Positions 1 through 7,419 of a DNA stretch of 39,839 nt are shown here, piece by piece. The stretch lies in NCBI RefSeq assembly GCF_000746205.1, contig NZ_KN050825.1, positions 188,651-228,489 of the forward strand, in the 5' to 3' direction. The stretch comes from Halorubrum sp. BV1 (GTDB lineage: Archaea > Halobacteriota > Halobacteria > Halobacteriales > Haloferacaceae). Made by a program: the position numbers and the translations under genes. Position 1 is the first letter of the stretch, and every line of letters begins with the position of its first letter. A model generated the notes under the pieces. The model saw nothing but the letters and a program-made list of their open reading frames with translations. It was not told the origin of the DNA and made no database searches.

Positions 1-84
1 GATCACTCTCACAGCCGACCTCCCGATCACTCTCACAGCCGACCTCCCGATCACTCTCACAGCCGACCTCCCGATCACTCTCAC
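1..84 (-). CDS. Start of a downstream gene, probably the second CrcB subunit (partial)
   Basis: On the minus strand GGAGGT (95-90) lies five bases before GTG at 84-82. That GTG overlaps the TGA of the preceding crcB gene as GTGA. The frame stays open to the window edge: 28 codons reading VRVIGRSA three times and then VRVI. Haloarchaea often carry two adjacent crcB genes, so the second channel subunit is the likely identity, but only the repeated start lies in the window. GTG codons at 84, 60, 36 and 12 are all possible starts, each with its own ribosome-binding-like site. The true N-terminus cannot be chosen from this sequence. Confidence 0.4.
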   Translation of the reverse strand, partial: MRVIGRSAVRVIGRSAVRVIGRSAVRVI

Positions 85-95
85 AGCCGACCTCC
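1..95. repeat. Four tandem copies of a 24-bp repeat at the crcB/crcB junction
   Basis: Copies start at 1, 25, 49 and 73; the last is one base short. The unit begins gatcactctcacag and ends gacctccc. On the minus strand each unit contains GGAGGT, five bases, then GTGAGAGTGATC, which is a Shine-Dalgarno-like site followed by an in-frame GTG. The stop codon of the crcB gene (81-83) lies in the first repeat met by transcription. The unit is 8 codons long, so copy number changes keep frame. There are no spacers, so this is not CRISPR. Confidence 0.95.
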
Positions 96-428
96 GATCA
101 GTAGCCCGCCGGCCGCCGCTGCGAACCCGAACCCGTAGCTCACGGCGACGTACGCGCTGCCTGCGATTGTGCCGAGCGCCACCGCGTCGCCGACGAACGT
201 GCTGTAGGTCGTAAACGACGAGAGCGCGCCGGTCCCGACGAACAGTTGAGTACGCGTCGTGGTCGCGCGCGCCACGAGCACACCGAGCACGAGCGACCCG
301 GAGATGTTCACCGCGAGCGTACCGACCCCGGTCAGATCTCCCGCAGCCACGTCGACGCCGTATCGAGCGGCCGCGCCGACGAATCCGCCGGCGGCCACGA
401 GGAGATAGCCGAGCCACGTCCGTTCCAT
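81..428 (-). CDS. crcB: CrcB/Fluc-type fluoride ion channel
   Basis: A 115-residue, four-helix membrane protein that exports fluoride passively across the cytoplasmic membrane. It shows the family motifs GGFVGAAARYG near residue 14, GTLAVNISGS near 36 (the Asn lines the pore) and GALSSFTTYSTFVGD near 67. The length is normal for one CrcB subunit. ATG at 428 follows the stop of the upstream ATPase by 19 bases, so the two probably share a transcript. Its stop overlaps a GTG that probably begins a second subunit. Fluc channels are dual-topology dimers and some organisms use two paralogous subunits. No fluoride riboswitch was recognised upstream. Confidence 0.92.
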   Translation of the reverse strand: MERTWLGYLLVAAGGFVGAAARYGVDVAAGDLTGVGTLAVNISGSLVLGVLVARATTTRTQLFVGTGALSSFTTYSTFVGDAVALGTIAGSAYVAVSYGFGFAAAAGGLLIGGRL

Positions 429-447
429 ACTCGGGCATCACTGCCGG

Positions 448-1692
448 TCATCTTGGACCTTCTGACTCGCGTGAACTCCCGTCCGGCGCGTCGGGCCTGC
501 AGACCCCACTGACAGTCGCGCCGTCGTCGTCCGGTCGATCGACCGCCGCCCGTGTCTGGCTCGCGCGGGGACTGCCGCCGCCGTGTGAGGTCCGCCGTTC
601 GCGAACGCGAACGGTGTGTGCCGTCTCGGTCGCGTCGTCGACGACGAGCGCCTCGCCGGTGCCCGTCGGGAGCCGTGAGGCGAGCGATCCGGCGAGGTAC
701 GTCGCCTCCGCCTCCGCGAGTCGCGCGACGTCGCCCTCGGCGGTCAGTCGGTGGGCGACGATGAGGTCAGACTGCGAGACCGCCACGCTCGGCAGCGCGC
801 CGGGGCGCTGTGTCGCGCAGACGAGCGACACGCCGGGCGCGCGGCCGCGTGTGAGGAGCGTCCGCAGCGCCGGCTCGGCGACGCCGCCGAAGAAGGCGTG
901 CGCCTCGTCGACGAGCAGCCACGGAAGCCGATCGAGCCGGCCGGCGACCTGCGCGTCGTAGAGTCCGCGGGCGACCGCTCGGACGACCGCGGCCGCGGCC
1001 CGCTCCGGAACGCCGGCGAGGTCGAGCACGGTCGGTGTCCCGTCGGCAGCGAAGCTCTCGACCGACGTCGCCGCGGCGTCGAAGACGCCCCACGACTCGG
1101 CGAGTCGAAGGTGGTTGTCGGCGGCTCGGCGAGCGGCGTCCGGTGCCTCCGACGCCTCGATCCGGCCGCGAACGTCGTCGAGAGACGGCGATGGGGCTCC
1201 CGTTCCGGAATCGGGCGACGGTCCGTTCCGCCGGCCGCCGGCCGCTGCCGAACCCGCCTCGGCGACGGCTCGCCAGAGCAGACTCCCCGCGCCGCTCGTG
1301 GAGTCGAGTCCGAGCAGGCCCGGCCACGCGCTCGCCGGGATCGCGGCAGGGCGGACGGTCGGCTCGACGACGCGACCGCCGGCGTCACGGAGGCCGGAGA
1401 ACACACCCATTGGGTCGACGACGACCGGGACGACGCCGTCGGCGGCCGCGAGCCCCTCGGCGATGACGCCGAGCGTGTACGACTTCCCGGTCCCTCGCTT
1501 TCCGAAGACGACGGCGGCGTGCGGACCGTCTGCGTCGACGCCGACCGCCGCTCCGGTGCTCCCGTCACGAGCCAGAAACGACCCGAGCGGAACTGTCGGC
1601 GGCTGAACGGGCGATGCGGTCGTCTCGCCGTCGTTGACCGCAGACTCGCGGGATCTGACCGACTCCGCGTCGTCGCGTCCGATCACATGCAT
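448..1692 (-). CDS. HerA/DUF87-like P-loop ATPase
   Basis: A 414-residue ATPase of the HerA/FtsK-like group. It has Walker A GKRGTGKS near residue 64, Walker B WLLVDEAHAF near 258 and a downstream RGRAPGVSLVCATQRP segment near 281 typical of HerA-like helicase cores. A Pro/Gly/Ser-rich stretch sits near 150-175 and the C-terminal 50 residues look disordered. ATG at 1692 is preferred over the in-frame TTG at 1719 because a TATA-like TTATTG lies about 27 bases upstream. Such proteins pump or translocate DNA or act on filaments. The specific substrate is unknown, and no NurA nuclease is next to it. It is followed by crcB on the same strand. Confidence 0.75.
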   Translation of the reverse strand: MHVIGRDDAESVRSRESAVNDGETTASPVQPPTVPLGSFLARDGSTGAAVGVDADGPHAAVVFGKRGTGKSYTLGVIAEGLAAADGVVPVVVDPMGVFSGLRDAGGRVVEPTVRPAAIPASAWPGLLGLDSTSGAGSLLWRAVAEAGSAAAGGRRNGPSPDSGTGAPSPSLDDVRGRIEASEAPDAARRAADNHLRLAESWGVFDAAATSVESFAADGTPTVLDLAGVPERAAAAVVRAVARGLYDAQVAGRLDRLPWLLVDEAHAFFGGVAEPALRTLLTRGRAPGVSLVCATQRPGALPSVAVSQSDLIVAHRLTAEGDVARLAEAEATYLAGSLASRLPTGTGEALVVDDATETAHTVRVRERRTSHGGGSPRASQTRAAVDRPDDDGATVSGVCRPDAPDGSSRESEGPR

Positions 1693-1769
1693 ACCGATCG
1701 GGGCCGCGGTATCGTACAATAAGCGTCGGGCGCGCGAAGCGGCCCCGACGACCGCGATCGAGCCGCGCG

Positions 1770-1793
1770 GTCGGACCGGTCCGACCCCTTATC
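1770..1793 (+). promoter_or_regulatory. 16-bp perfect palindrome abutting a TATA-like box
   Basis: GTCGGACCGGTCCGAC at 1770-1785 is a perfect 16-bp palindrome. It touches CCCTTATC (1785-1793), which lies about 25 bases before the ATG at 1818. The placement over the BRE side of the promoter suits a regulator-binding site. The minus-strand gene starting at 1692 shares this intergenic region. Confidence 0.55.
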
Positions 1794-1817
1794 AGCGATA
1801 CCGCGGCCAGCGGGGGT

Positions 1818-2294
1818 ATGGTCAACTCGAAGCGGGACGGACGCACCGCCAACCGGCGATCGTTTCGGACGGATCGTCGTGCGATAGAAGGACTGCCGGT
1901 CAGGCTGGTGATCGCGCTCGTCGTCGGGGTCGCGAGCCTCAGCGTGATGATGGGAATGATCGGCGACATCGACGGACTGGCGGCGACGGAACTCGACGCC
2001 AGACCCCAGCCGGAGGTGACGACGCCGGGCGACCAGTCACTCGCGGTCACGGTGTTCGACCCCGACGGCGGGGCCGTCGCCGACGCGACGGTGATCGTCC
2101 GGAGCGGTTCGGCGCGGATCGACGGCGTCGCTACCGGAAAGACGAACGCGGACGGGACCGCGCGCGTGGATATCGATCCGGAGCTGGGGCCGAACCAGCC
2201 GGACGGAACGCTCACGATCGAGGTCAAGCCGCCGGCAGAGGGCGATTACGTCGACGAGCGTGAGAACACGGAGGTGCTCGTCATCGCCGAGTGA
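1818..2294 (+). CDS. Membrane-anchored protein with a carboxypeptidase-regulatory/Ig-like domain
   Basis: A 158-residue protein with a basic N-terminus and one membrane segment (about residues 27-50, PVRLVIALVVGVASLSVMM). A beta-sandwich-like domain follows, with the pattern LAVTVFDPDGGAVADATVIV...TNADGTARVDI (about 75-125). This resembles the carboxypeptidase regulatory-like fold common in haloarchaeal membrane proteins. The C-terminal domain is predicted to face outside. ATG at 1818 lies about 25 bases after a TATA-like CCCTTATC, suggesting a leaderless mRNA. The N-terminus looks a little like pilin-type anchors but lacks a clear class III cleavage motif. The role is unknown. Confidence 0.7.
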   Translation: MVNSKRDGRTANRRSFRTDRRAIEGLPVRLVIALVVGVASLSVMMGMIGDIDGLAATELDARPQPEVTTPGDQSLAVTVFDPDGGAVADATVIVRSGSARIDGVATGKTNADGTARVDIDPELGPNQPDGTLTIEVKPPAEGDYVDERENTEVLVIAE

Positions 2295-2357
2295 ACGGAT
2301 CCGGTCGGAATCGACGCGTTCTATCTGTCCCGGTCGACTGCGACCGCGAGTGAACCC

Positions 2358-3209
2358 TCAGATCCGGTCGTCCCAGTCGATCCACTCCTGCTCCCAGCCG
2401 TGGGGGGCGAAGTGGCCCTGCTGTGCCCACTCGGCGTCTTCCCTCCGGGTCCGGTTCCGCTCGACGCCCCCCTGCTCGCCGTCGACGAGCATCGGATCGA
2501 TCCGGACCGGCCCGGCGGTCTCGACGGTGCTGAACCCCGGCGGGGCGGTATCGGCTTCGGTCGAGGATCGGTCGGGTGGCTGCTCGGGCGCAGCGTCCGA
2601 GCCGGGGTCAACGTCGTGAGCCGTCTGGGCGTCGGGTTCGCCGACCGCGTCGGGTTCGATGGCGGCGATCGTCTGAACGGTCGTACCGCGCGGGTAGACG
2701 ATCCGACCGGTCGCGGCGAGTTGGTCGCGGAGCGCGCGCGGCGGCTCGACGACGGACGCTTCGAGGAGGATCCGGTCGTACGGCGCGTACTCCGGTAGCC
2801 CGTTGACGCCGTCCCGCCGATCGACGAGCACCGCGTCGTAGCCGGCCGTAGAGAGGTTCGACCGCGCGGCCCAGACGGCCTCGCGGTCGATGTCGACCGC
2901 GTGTACGTGGCGCGCGCCGGCGATCTCGGCGATCATCGCGACGGAGTAACCCGCGCCGGCACCGACGACGAGCACGTCGTCGCCCTCGGCGACGTCCAAG
3001 GCCGTGATCAGTCGGACGACGGTCGCGGTCGAGAGCGAGCCGGTCGCGTCGTCGCCGGTCTGACCCCTACCGCCCGATCGCGAGGCGTCGTCGACGAACG
3101 GCTCGCGGGAAACGCGCTGGAGCGCCGTCAGTACGGACGCGTCCAGCGGCTCGTCGAGCTGGTGTTCGAGCCCCTCGATCGCGTCGGCGCGGATCGACGC
3201 CTCGTCCAT
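2358..3209 (-). CDS. PCMT-family SAM-dependent methyltransferase (divergent paralogue)
   Basis: A 283-residue protein of the protein-L-isoaspartate methyltransferase family. The SAM-binding motif I VLVVGAGAGYSVAMIAEI is near residue 100, followed by HVHAVDIDREAV and a DRILLEASV strand. The usual TISxPHMVA segment is replaced by GSLSTATVVRL. The C-terminus is extended by about 100 acidic, Pro/Thr-rich residues ending in a Trp-rich segment (HGWEQEWIDWDDRI). ATG at 3209 is chosen over upstream in-frame codons because TTTTAAAAC lies about 25 bases before it. It lies just downstream of a canonical pcm. Substrate may differ from isoaspartate; this is inference. Confidence 0.8.
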   Translation of the reverse strand: MDEASIRADAIEGLEHQLDEPLDASVLTALQRVSREPFVDDASRSGGRGQTGDDATGSLSTATVVRLITALDVAEGDDVLVVGAGAGYSVAMIAEIAGARHVHAVDIDREAVWAARSNLSTAGYDAVLVDRRDGVNGLPEYAPYDRILLEASVVEPPRALRDQLAATGRIVYPRGTTVQTIAAIEPDAVGEPDAQTAHDVDPGSDAAPEQPPDRSSTEADTAPPGFSTVETAGPVRIDPMLVDGEQGGVERNRTRREDAEWAQQGHFAPHGWEQEWIDWDDRI

Positions 3210-3229
3210 GCCGTTGCTCGGTGCTCCGT

Positions 3230-3240
3230 GTTTTAAAACC
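3230..3240 (-). promoter_or_regulatory. TATA-like box of the divergent PCMT paralogue
   Basis: On the minus strand GGTTTTAAAACAC sits 21-31 bases before the ATG at 3209, the spacing of a leaderless haloarchaeal promoter. It gives this gene its own start even though pcm lies just upstream. Confidence 0.55.
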
Positions 3241-3249
3241 GCTCGTTCG

Positions 3250-3885
3250 TCACCGCATCGGGACGAAGCGAACGCCGCCGTGGTCCTCGCGCTCGATGCC
3301 GTCGTCTCGGACGGTGAGACGCACGAGCCGCTGTCGACCCGTCTCGTCACCGACGGGTGCGACGATCCGACCGCCGATTTCGACCCGGTCGACGATCGAT
3401 TCGGGGACGTCGCCATCGGGCGCACACGTCACCGACGCGGCCGCGAACGGTGGCTCCTCTCGAAACGCCTCTCGGGCGTCTCCCGCGTACACGGTGACAT
3501 CGTACCCGAGCCGATCGAGCCGGTCGCGTGCCGCCTCGGCCAGTTTCGGGACGTACTCGGCCGTGAAGACGTTCCCCGGGCCGACGATCTCGGCGAGGAC
3601 GGCGGCGTGGTATCCGCAGCCGGTCCCCACCTCGAAGACTCGATCGCCCGGACCGAGATCGAGGAGGTCGGTCATGATCGCGACCATGTGGGGCGCGCTT
3701 ATCGTCTGGTCGTGTCCGATCGGCAGAGGGCGGTCCTCGTAGGCGTTCTGCCGCTGCGGCTCCGGAACGAACGCGTGGCGAGGGACCGCCTCGATCGCAG
3801 AGAGGACGGTCTCGCTCACGTCGAGCCGCCGTCGGAGGTCTGCGACCAGGTCTCTGCGAGCCCGTGCGTACTCGGTGTCGTCCAT
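3250..3885 (-). CDS. pcm: Protein-L-isoaspartate O-methyltransferase
   Basis: A 211-residue repair enzyme that methylates isoaspartyl residues in damaged proteins using SAM. Visible motifs are the substrate loop DQTISAPHMVAIMTDLL near 58-75, SAM motif I VFEVGTGCGYHAAVLAEI near 83, and the following FTAEYVPKLAEAA. Length and motifs are normal. ATG at 3885 is favoured over ATG at 3918 because GAGGTGA (minus strand 3897-3891) lies five bases before it. This Shine-Dalgarno overlaps the stop codon of the upstream beta-repeat protein, so the two are probably co-transcribed and translationally linked. A divergent paralogue follows 40 bases downstream with its own TATA-like box. Confidence 0.92.
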   Translation of the reverse strand: MDDTEYARARRDLVADLRRRLDVSETVLSAIEAVPRHAFVPEPQRQNAYEDRPLPIGHDQTISAPHMVAIMTDLLDLGPGDRVFEVGTGCGYHAAVLAEIVGPGNVFTAEYVPKLAEAARDRLDRLGYDVTVYAGDAREAFREEPPFAAASVTCAPDGDVPESIVDRVEIGGRIVAPVGDETGRQRLVRLTVRDDGIEREDHGGVRFVPMR

Positions 3886-3895
3886 ATCGTTCACC

Positions 3896-4951
3896 TCAGG
3901 CGTTCGGACGCGATCCATGGATCTCGCTGTCTTTCGTCTCGATTTCGACGCTGCTTCCTCCCTTCGTGTCGACGGCGAGATCGCCGCGGATCGCGCTTTC
4001 GTCCATCTCGACTTCGACGCTCGCGCCGCCGCCGGTGGTGATCACCGTGTCGTCGCCGATAGTGCTCCCGTCCATCGACAGCGAGAGTGTTCCGCCGCCG
4101 CCAAGCGTAGCGGCGACGCCGCCGCCGATCGTGGCGTTCTCCATGTCGATCTCGACTTCGGCTCCGCCGGGAGTGTCGATCCGAAGCTCTCCCCGAATGT
4201 CGCTGTCTTCGAGCGATATTGAGACGTTTCCGCCGCCCCGGATCTGAACGTGGAGGTCGCCGCGGATCTCGCTTCCCTCCAGTTCGACCGAGACCTCGCC
4301 GCCGCCACCGAGCGTGATCGTCGCGTCGCCGGTGACGACGCTGTCTTCGGCTTCGATCTCGACCTCCCCGCCGCCCCGGAGGTCGATATCGATACACGGG
4401 ACGGTCTCGTCTTCGAGTTCGATCTCCGGATCGGTGAGACACTGCGCGGCCGGGGCCTGACACGCGACCGTCGTCGACCGTGTGAGCTCGATCGACTCGT
4501 CGCGGTCAGTAGTGACCGCGCGGATCGCGAGGGCGATGTCGTCGGTCGCGCCCGAGGCGCACGCCAGCTCGGCCTCGATGTCGGTCGACTCGCCCGACTG
4601 GAGCGTCCACCGGTCGATCTGCAGATCGGTTCGGGTGATTCCGAGCGACCCGGCGTCGACGACGCCGACTTGTTCGAGCGTCAGCGACTCCGAAAATCGG
4701 TTCGTCACGGTGAGCAACGACACCGTGTCGCCCGACGTGCCCGTCGGATCGCGGGGCTCGATCCCGAGGAGCGCGGTGTCGTCGTCCGCGGTCCCGACGC
4801 TGAACTGCCGGTCGCCGGTGACCGCCGAAAACGCGCCCGTCCCCTGAACGCCGGCGGCAGCGGCACCGCCGGTGAGGAGGACACCGAGGGCGGCGCGGCG
4901 GCTCACGAGACCGCTCGAATTACCGCGGCTGCGCCGTCGTTTCTGTCCCAT
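3896..4951 (-). CDS. Exported DUF1102-like protein with 23-residue beta-helix-type repeats
   Basis: A 351-residue protein with a Tat-like N-terminus (SRRAALGVLLTGGAAAAG, about 17-34). A DUF1102-like domain follows (GAFSAVTGDRQFSVGT...ALLGIEP), shared with the protein starting at 8319. From residue 193 to the end runs a strict 23-residue repeat starting at 193, 216, 239, 262, 285, 308 and 331. The consensus is GGGxVxIxxxDSxIRGDxxI. Alternating hydrophobic residues and Gly turns fit a right-handed parallel beta-helix. Four Cys lie between 131 and 186. ATG at 4951 has GGAGA eight bases upstream; a TATA-like ACTATAG near 5055-5064 would give a leader of about 85 nt. Its stop overlaps the pcm ribosome-binding site. 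Function unknown. Confidence 0.75.
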   Translation of the reverse strand: MGQKRRRSRGNSSGLVSRRAALGVLLTGGAAAAGVQGTGAFSAVTGDRQFSVGTADDDTALLGIEPRDPTGTSGDTVSLLTVTNRFSESLTLEQVGVVDAGSLGITRTDLQIDRWTLQSGESTDIEAELACASGATDDIALAIRAVTTDRDESIELTRSTTVACQAPAAQCLTDPEIELEDETVPCIDIDLRGGGEVEIEAEDSVVTGDATITLGGGGEVSVELEGSEIRGDLHVQIRGGGNVSISLEDSDIRGELRIDTPGGAEVEIDMENATIGGGVAATLGGGGTLSLSMDGSTIGDDTVITTGGGASVEVEMDESAIRGDLAVDTKGGSSVEIETKDSEIHGSRPNA

Positions 4952-5082
4952 GGTGTCTCCGTATCCCCGGATCGTCTCACACCGGTCTGACCGGCTTGCT
5001 CACGGTCCAGCGGCCGGCAGTCGTCACTTCGTGTCCGAGATAGGCGACGCCGACCTATAGTATTGCGGTGCCTGAACGCGCG

Positions 5083-5706
5083 TCACGGGGGTTCCTCGCT
5101 CCCGCCGAGCCGATAGCGCCGGCTCTGGACCACCTGCGCGACCGAGGAGACGAGAAACACCGCGAGGATAATCGCGGCCCACCCGATCTCCGGAACGGTC
5201 TCGGTCGGGACGAACCCGACCCACATGCCGGCCAGCACGACCGCGGACAGGAGCGAGACGCCGAGGTAGTAGACGCCCCACGAGATCGATCCTTCGGGGA
5301 CGACGTCGAGGTAGACGTCGAGGGCCGCAGCCCCGTCGGTGAGTTCGATCTGGTCGCCGTCGTACGCGATCATGCCCGCGTCGGCCAGCCTGTCGAGGTG
5401 CGTCTGCTGGAGGGAGGTGTACACCCGCTTGCGCTCGGCCGAGGTGAGCTCCGCCACCGACTTGTCCTGCTCGCGGGCGGCCACCCGCTCCGCCAGATCC
5501 GACAGCGACAGCGGCTCCTCCGCCTGCTTACAGAAGTGTATCACGTACCGCCGGCGGTGGTTGCTCAACAGGTCGTACAGCTCGTCTTTCTCCGGTCGGG
5601 TGTACTCCCGCTGGTCCGTGAGCGACACGCTCACGATGCCTCCGCCCGAGGGGGAATCCGGCGTGGCGGCAGCGCTCGAACCCGTGGAGGGACTCTGCTC
5701 GCACAC
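5083..5706 (-). CDS. Membrane-anchored winged-helix protein, DUF7344-like
   Basis: A 207-residue haloarchaeal protein. The first 25 residues are Ser/Pro/Gly-rich. A winged-helix-type domain occupies about 35-125 (DELYDLLSNHRRRYVIHFC...LSDLAERVA...VYTSLQQTHLDRLADAGMIAYD). Two membrane helices follow (about 143-163 and 171-192), with a short charged tail. The family is common in haloarchaea and is thought to be regulatory, but targets are not established. ATG at 5706 has a TATA-like TATATAC at 5735-5742 upstream. It lies within a run of minus-strand exported proteins, making it a candidate local regulator (inference). Confidence 0.75.
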   Translation of the reverse strand: MCEQSPSTGSSAAATPDSPSGGGIVSVSLTDQREYTRPEKDELYDLLSNHRRRYVIHFCKQAEEPLSLSDLAERVAAREQDKSVAELTSAERKRVYTSLQQTHLDRLADAGMIAYDGDQIELTDGAAALDVYLDVVPEGSISWGVYYLGVSLLSAVVLAGMWVGFVPTETVPEIGWAAIILAVFLVSSVAQVVQSRRYRLGGSEEPP

Positions 5707-5785
5707 ATCTCACGCGAATCGTTCGTTTCAATCCGTATATACTATTCGGGTGTCGGATCAGAACGGGAAACGGGCGAACGCGACG

Positions 5786-6328
5786 CTACGGTTCTAAGCC
5801 GAGCGCGCTCGCGACTGCGTCGGTGTCTTCCACGGTGAGCGCCGCGGCCTCGTCGCGATTGGTACGGAACGTCTCGATGTGGCCGTTGATCGTCTCGGCG
5901 TCCGCGCCCTCGTCGGCCGCCCGCGCCGCCGAGAGGGCCGCCTCCGTGGCGTCGATCTGCAGGGCCGTCTCCGTGATGGCCGTCTCACAGAGCGCGGTGG
6001 CGTCGTCCTCGGAGAGGTCGCGGGCGAGGTCGGCCGCCTCGGTGAACCCCCCGTTCGCGGTTCGGTAGTCCGACAGCGCGCGCTCGATCAACTCGATCGC
6101 GGCGGCGTACGACGCCTCGTTGAACGCGGTGACCCCCTCGTCGCGGGCCGTTGTGGCATCGTTGCGGGCGGCGACCGCGTCGTCGTACGTGATGACGATC
6201 TCTCGCTGTTGCACAACTGTGCCTGAGTCGGTACCAGTGGATCGGTCGAGTAATCTGTCGAGACAGCCACCGAGGCTTGTCATGACCGTGATCCCGGCGG
6301 CCACGGTTGCTTTTCGCCGAGAGGACAT
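5786..6328 (-). CDS. Tat-type lipoprotein, alpha-helical
   Basis: A 180-residue exported lipoprotein. It begins MSSRRKATVAAGITVMTSLGGC, a twin-arginine signal ending in a lipobox whose Cys (about residue 22) would carry the lipid. The mature part is Ala/Glu/Asp/Thr-rich and looks fully helical, with heptad-like stretches (AVAARNDATTARDEGVTAFN and similar). It may form a helical bundle. ATG at 6328 is chosen because GCTATTTGAT at 6351-6360 sits 23-32 bases upstream; an in-frame ATG at 6352 would overlap that box. No enzymatic motif is visible. Neighbours on both sides are envelope proteins. Confidence 0.7.
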   Translation of the reverse strand: MSSRRKATVAAGITVMTSLGGCLDRLLDRSTGTDSGTVVQQREIVITYDDAVAARNDATTARDEGVTAFNEASYAAAIELIERALSDYRTANGGFTEAADLARDLSEDDATALCETAITETALQIDATEAALSAARAADEGADAETINGHIETFRTNRDEAAALTVEDTDAVASALGLEP

Positions 6329-6397
6329 GCCATGATACTGAATTGAACGCATCAAATAGCTTTGCTCATCACTGCACGGTGCGCAAGCGGTGAGCGG

Positions 6398-7297
6398 TTA
6401 ATTACTGGATGTCGGATCGTCGAGCGTCCCGACCGTCAGCCCATCCAACAAGTCGATCGTCGCTCTTCTAGTACCGAACCCGTTACCGCCGAAGTCAGCC
6501 TGTGTTTGGAGCGCGTCTCGGACATCAGAGTCGTACGTTGTGTCAACGACGAGATCAACAGTAGTTTCCTCCCCAGGATCCAGCCTGACCGCACTCGCTG
6601 GCCGATCGCGAGCGTCGATACCACTGGAACCGCTACCGACGACGCTGTCAGCACTTCCCTGATCTACTTCCGGATCGTCTCCGATAAAACTGCCATTCTT
6701 CGCCGGTGAGATCAGACCAGTGACGGAGCCGCCGCCATCGGTGAACTCGAGAGGACCGGGATCGCTCATTACGAACTGGTATGAGGCTCGTGAGAGCGCC
6801 GGCGAGAGGCCACCTTCGTCGTTGACCGCGATGTCTCCGCCGTATTGTCCGGTTGCACTGTTGTCGAGAAATCCGGAATCGGTGTCGTTTCGGTCGTACG
6901 CAATACCGACATCAACCGGTTCAGAAGTGTCGTTTTTGAGGGTAAACAGCTCGGAGAACGTTGCTGTCTGGCCGAAATCGACTGCAGCGACTAGCCTGAG
7001 GTTCTCATTCGCCGCTCCGTTCGTCGCTGCGATTGGTGTTTCAAGACTGCTGTCGAGAGTGTCTTGATCGTCAAAGAAGTCATCAACATCAGCGATATCG
7101 TCGAACTGATCTGGGCCGAGGATAGTGTCCCCGTTGACCGCATCTTCGTTCGGCTCGAAATTCAGCGTTTCCTCGACGACCACCCGCAAGTCGGCACTTG
7201 ATGCCGTTGAATTCGAGAACGCCGCCGACGAGAACACTGCCCCGCTCCCGGTCGCCAGCGCGCCGAGCCCGATCACCATGCTGCGTCGTTTGACCAT
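6398..7297 (-). CDS. Exported DUF1102-like protein
   Basis: A 299-residue secreted protein with N-terminus MVKRRSMVIGLGALATGSGAV followed by a short Ala/Ser signal. The mature segment starts ADLRVVVEETLNF, almost the same block as in the neighbour starting at 8115 (ADLRIVVSSTL), so the two are paralogues. The rest is acidic and beta-rich and contains FTLKNDTSEPVDVGIAYDRN, typical of this group. Several N-glycosylation sequons (NDT, NST, NGS) are present. Its codons are visibly less GC-rich than those of neighbouring genes, which may mean recent acquisition. GGTGG lies about 11 bases before the ATG at 7297. The function of this family is not established. Confidence 0.7.
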   Translation of the reverse strand: MVKRRSMVIGLGALATGSGAVFSSAAFSNSTASSADLRVVVEETLNFEPNEDAVNGDTILGPDQFDDIADVDDFFDDQDTLDSSLETPIAATNGAANENLRLVAAVDFGQTATFSELFTLKNDTSEPVDVGIAYDRNDTDSGFLDNSATGQYGGDIAVNDEGGLSPALSRASYQFVMSDPGPLEFTDGGGSVTGLISPAKNGSFIGDDPEVDQGSADSVVGSGSSGIDARDRPASAVRLDPGEETTVDLVVDTTYDSDVRDALQTQADFGGNGFGTRRATIDLLDGLTVGTLDDPTSSN

Positions 7298-7398
7298 GTA
7301 GCTTCCACCTACTCGATCCTGTGCCGGTATCCACTTAGTAGTGAGTTACCTGAAACGACCGAAGGGCAGGCTTGAACGGGTCCACGAAATCAAGCGTC

Positions 7399-7419
7399 GA
7401 TTCAAGCGCCGCTTGAATC
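7399..7419. promoter_or_regulatory. Perfect inverted repeat upstream of the exported protein gene
   Basis: GATTCAAGCG (7399-7408) and CGCTTGAATC (7410-7419) form a perfect 10-bp inverted repeat around one base. Further TCAAGCG (7390-7396) and CTTGAACGG (7371-7379) elements lie next to it. It lies about 100 bases before the ATG at 7297. Related GGTTCAAG elements occur in the promoter region at 8230-8281, suggesting one regulator for both. Confidence 0.5.

Noticed and set aside
1..95. CRISPR array at the left edge
   Set aside because: Units are directly adjacent with no spacers. The same applies to the arrays at 34533 and 39769.
1693..1719. TTG start for the HerA-like ATPase
   Set aside because: It overlaps the likely TATA-like box. 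ATG at 1692 has correct spacing.
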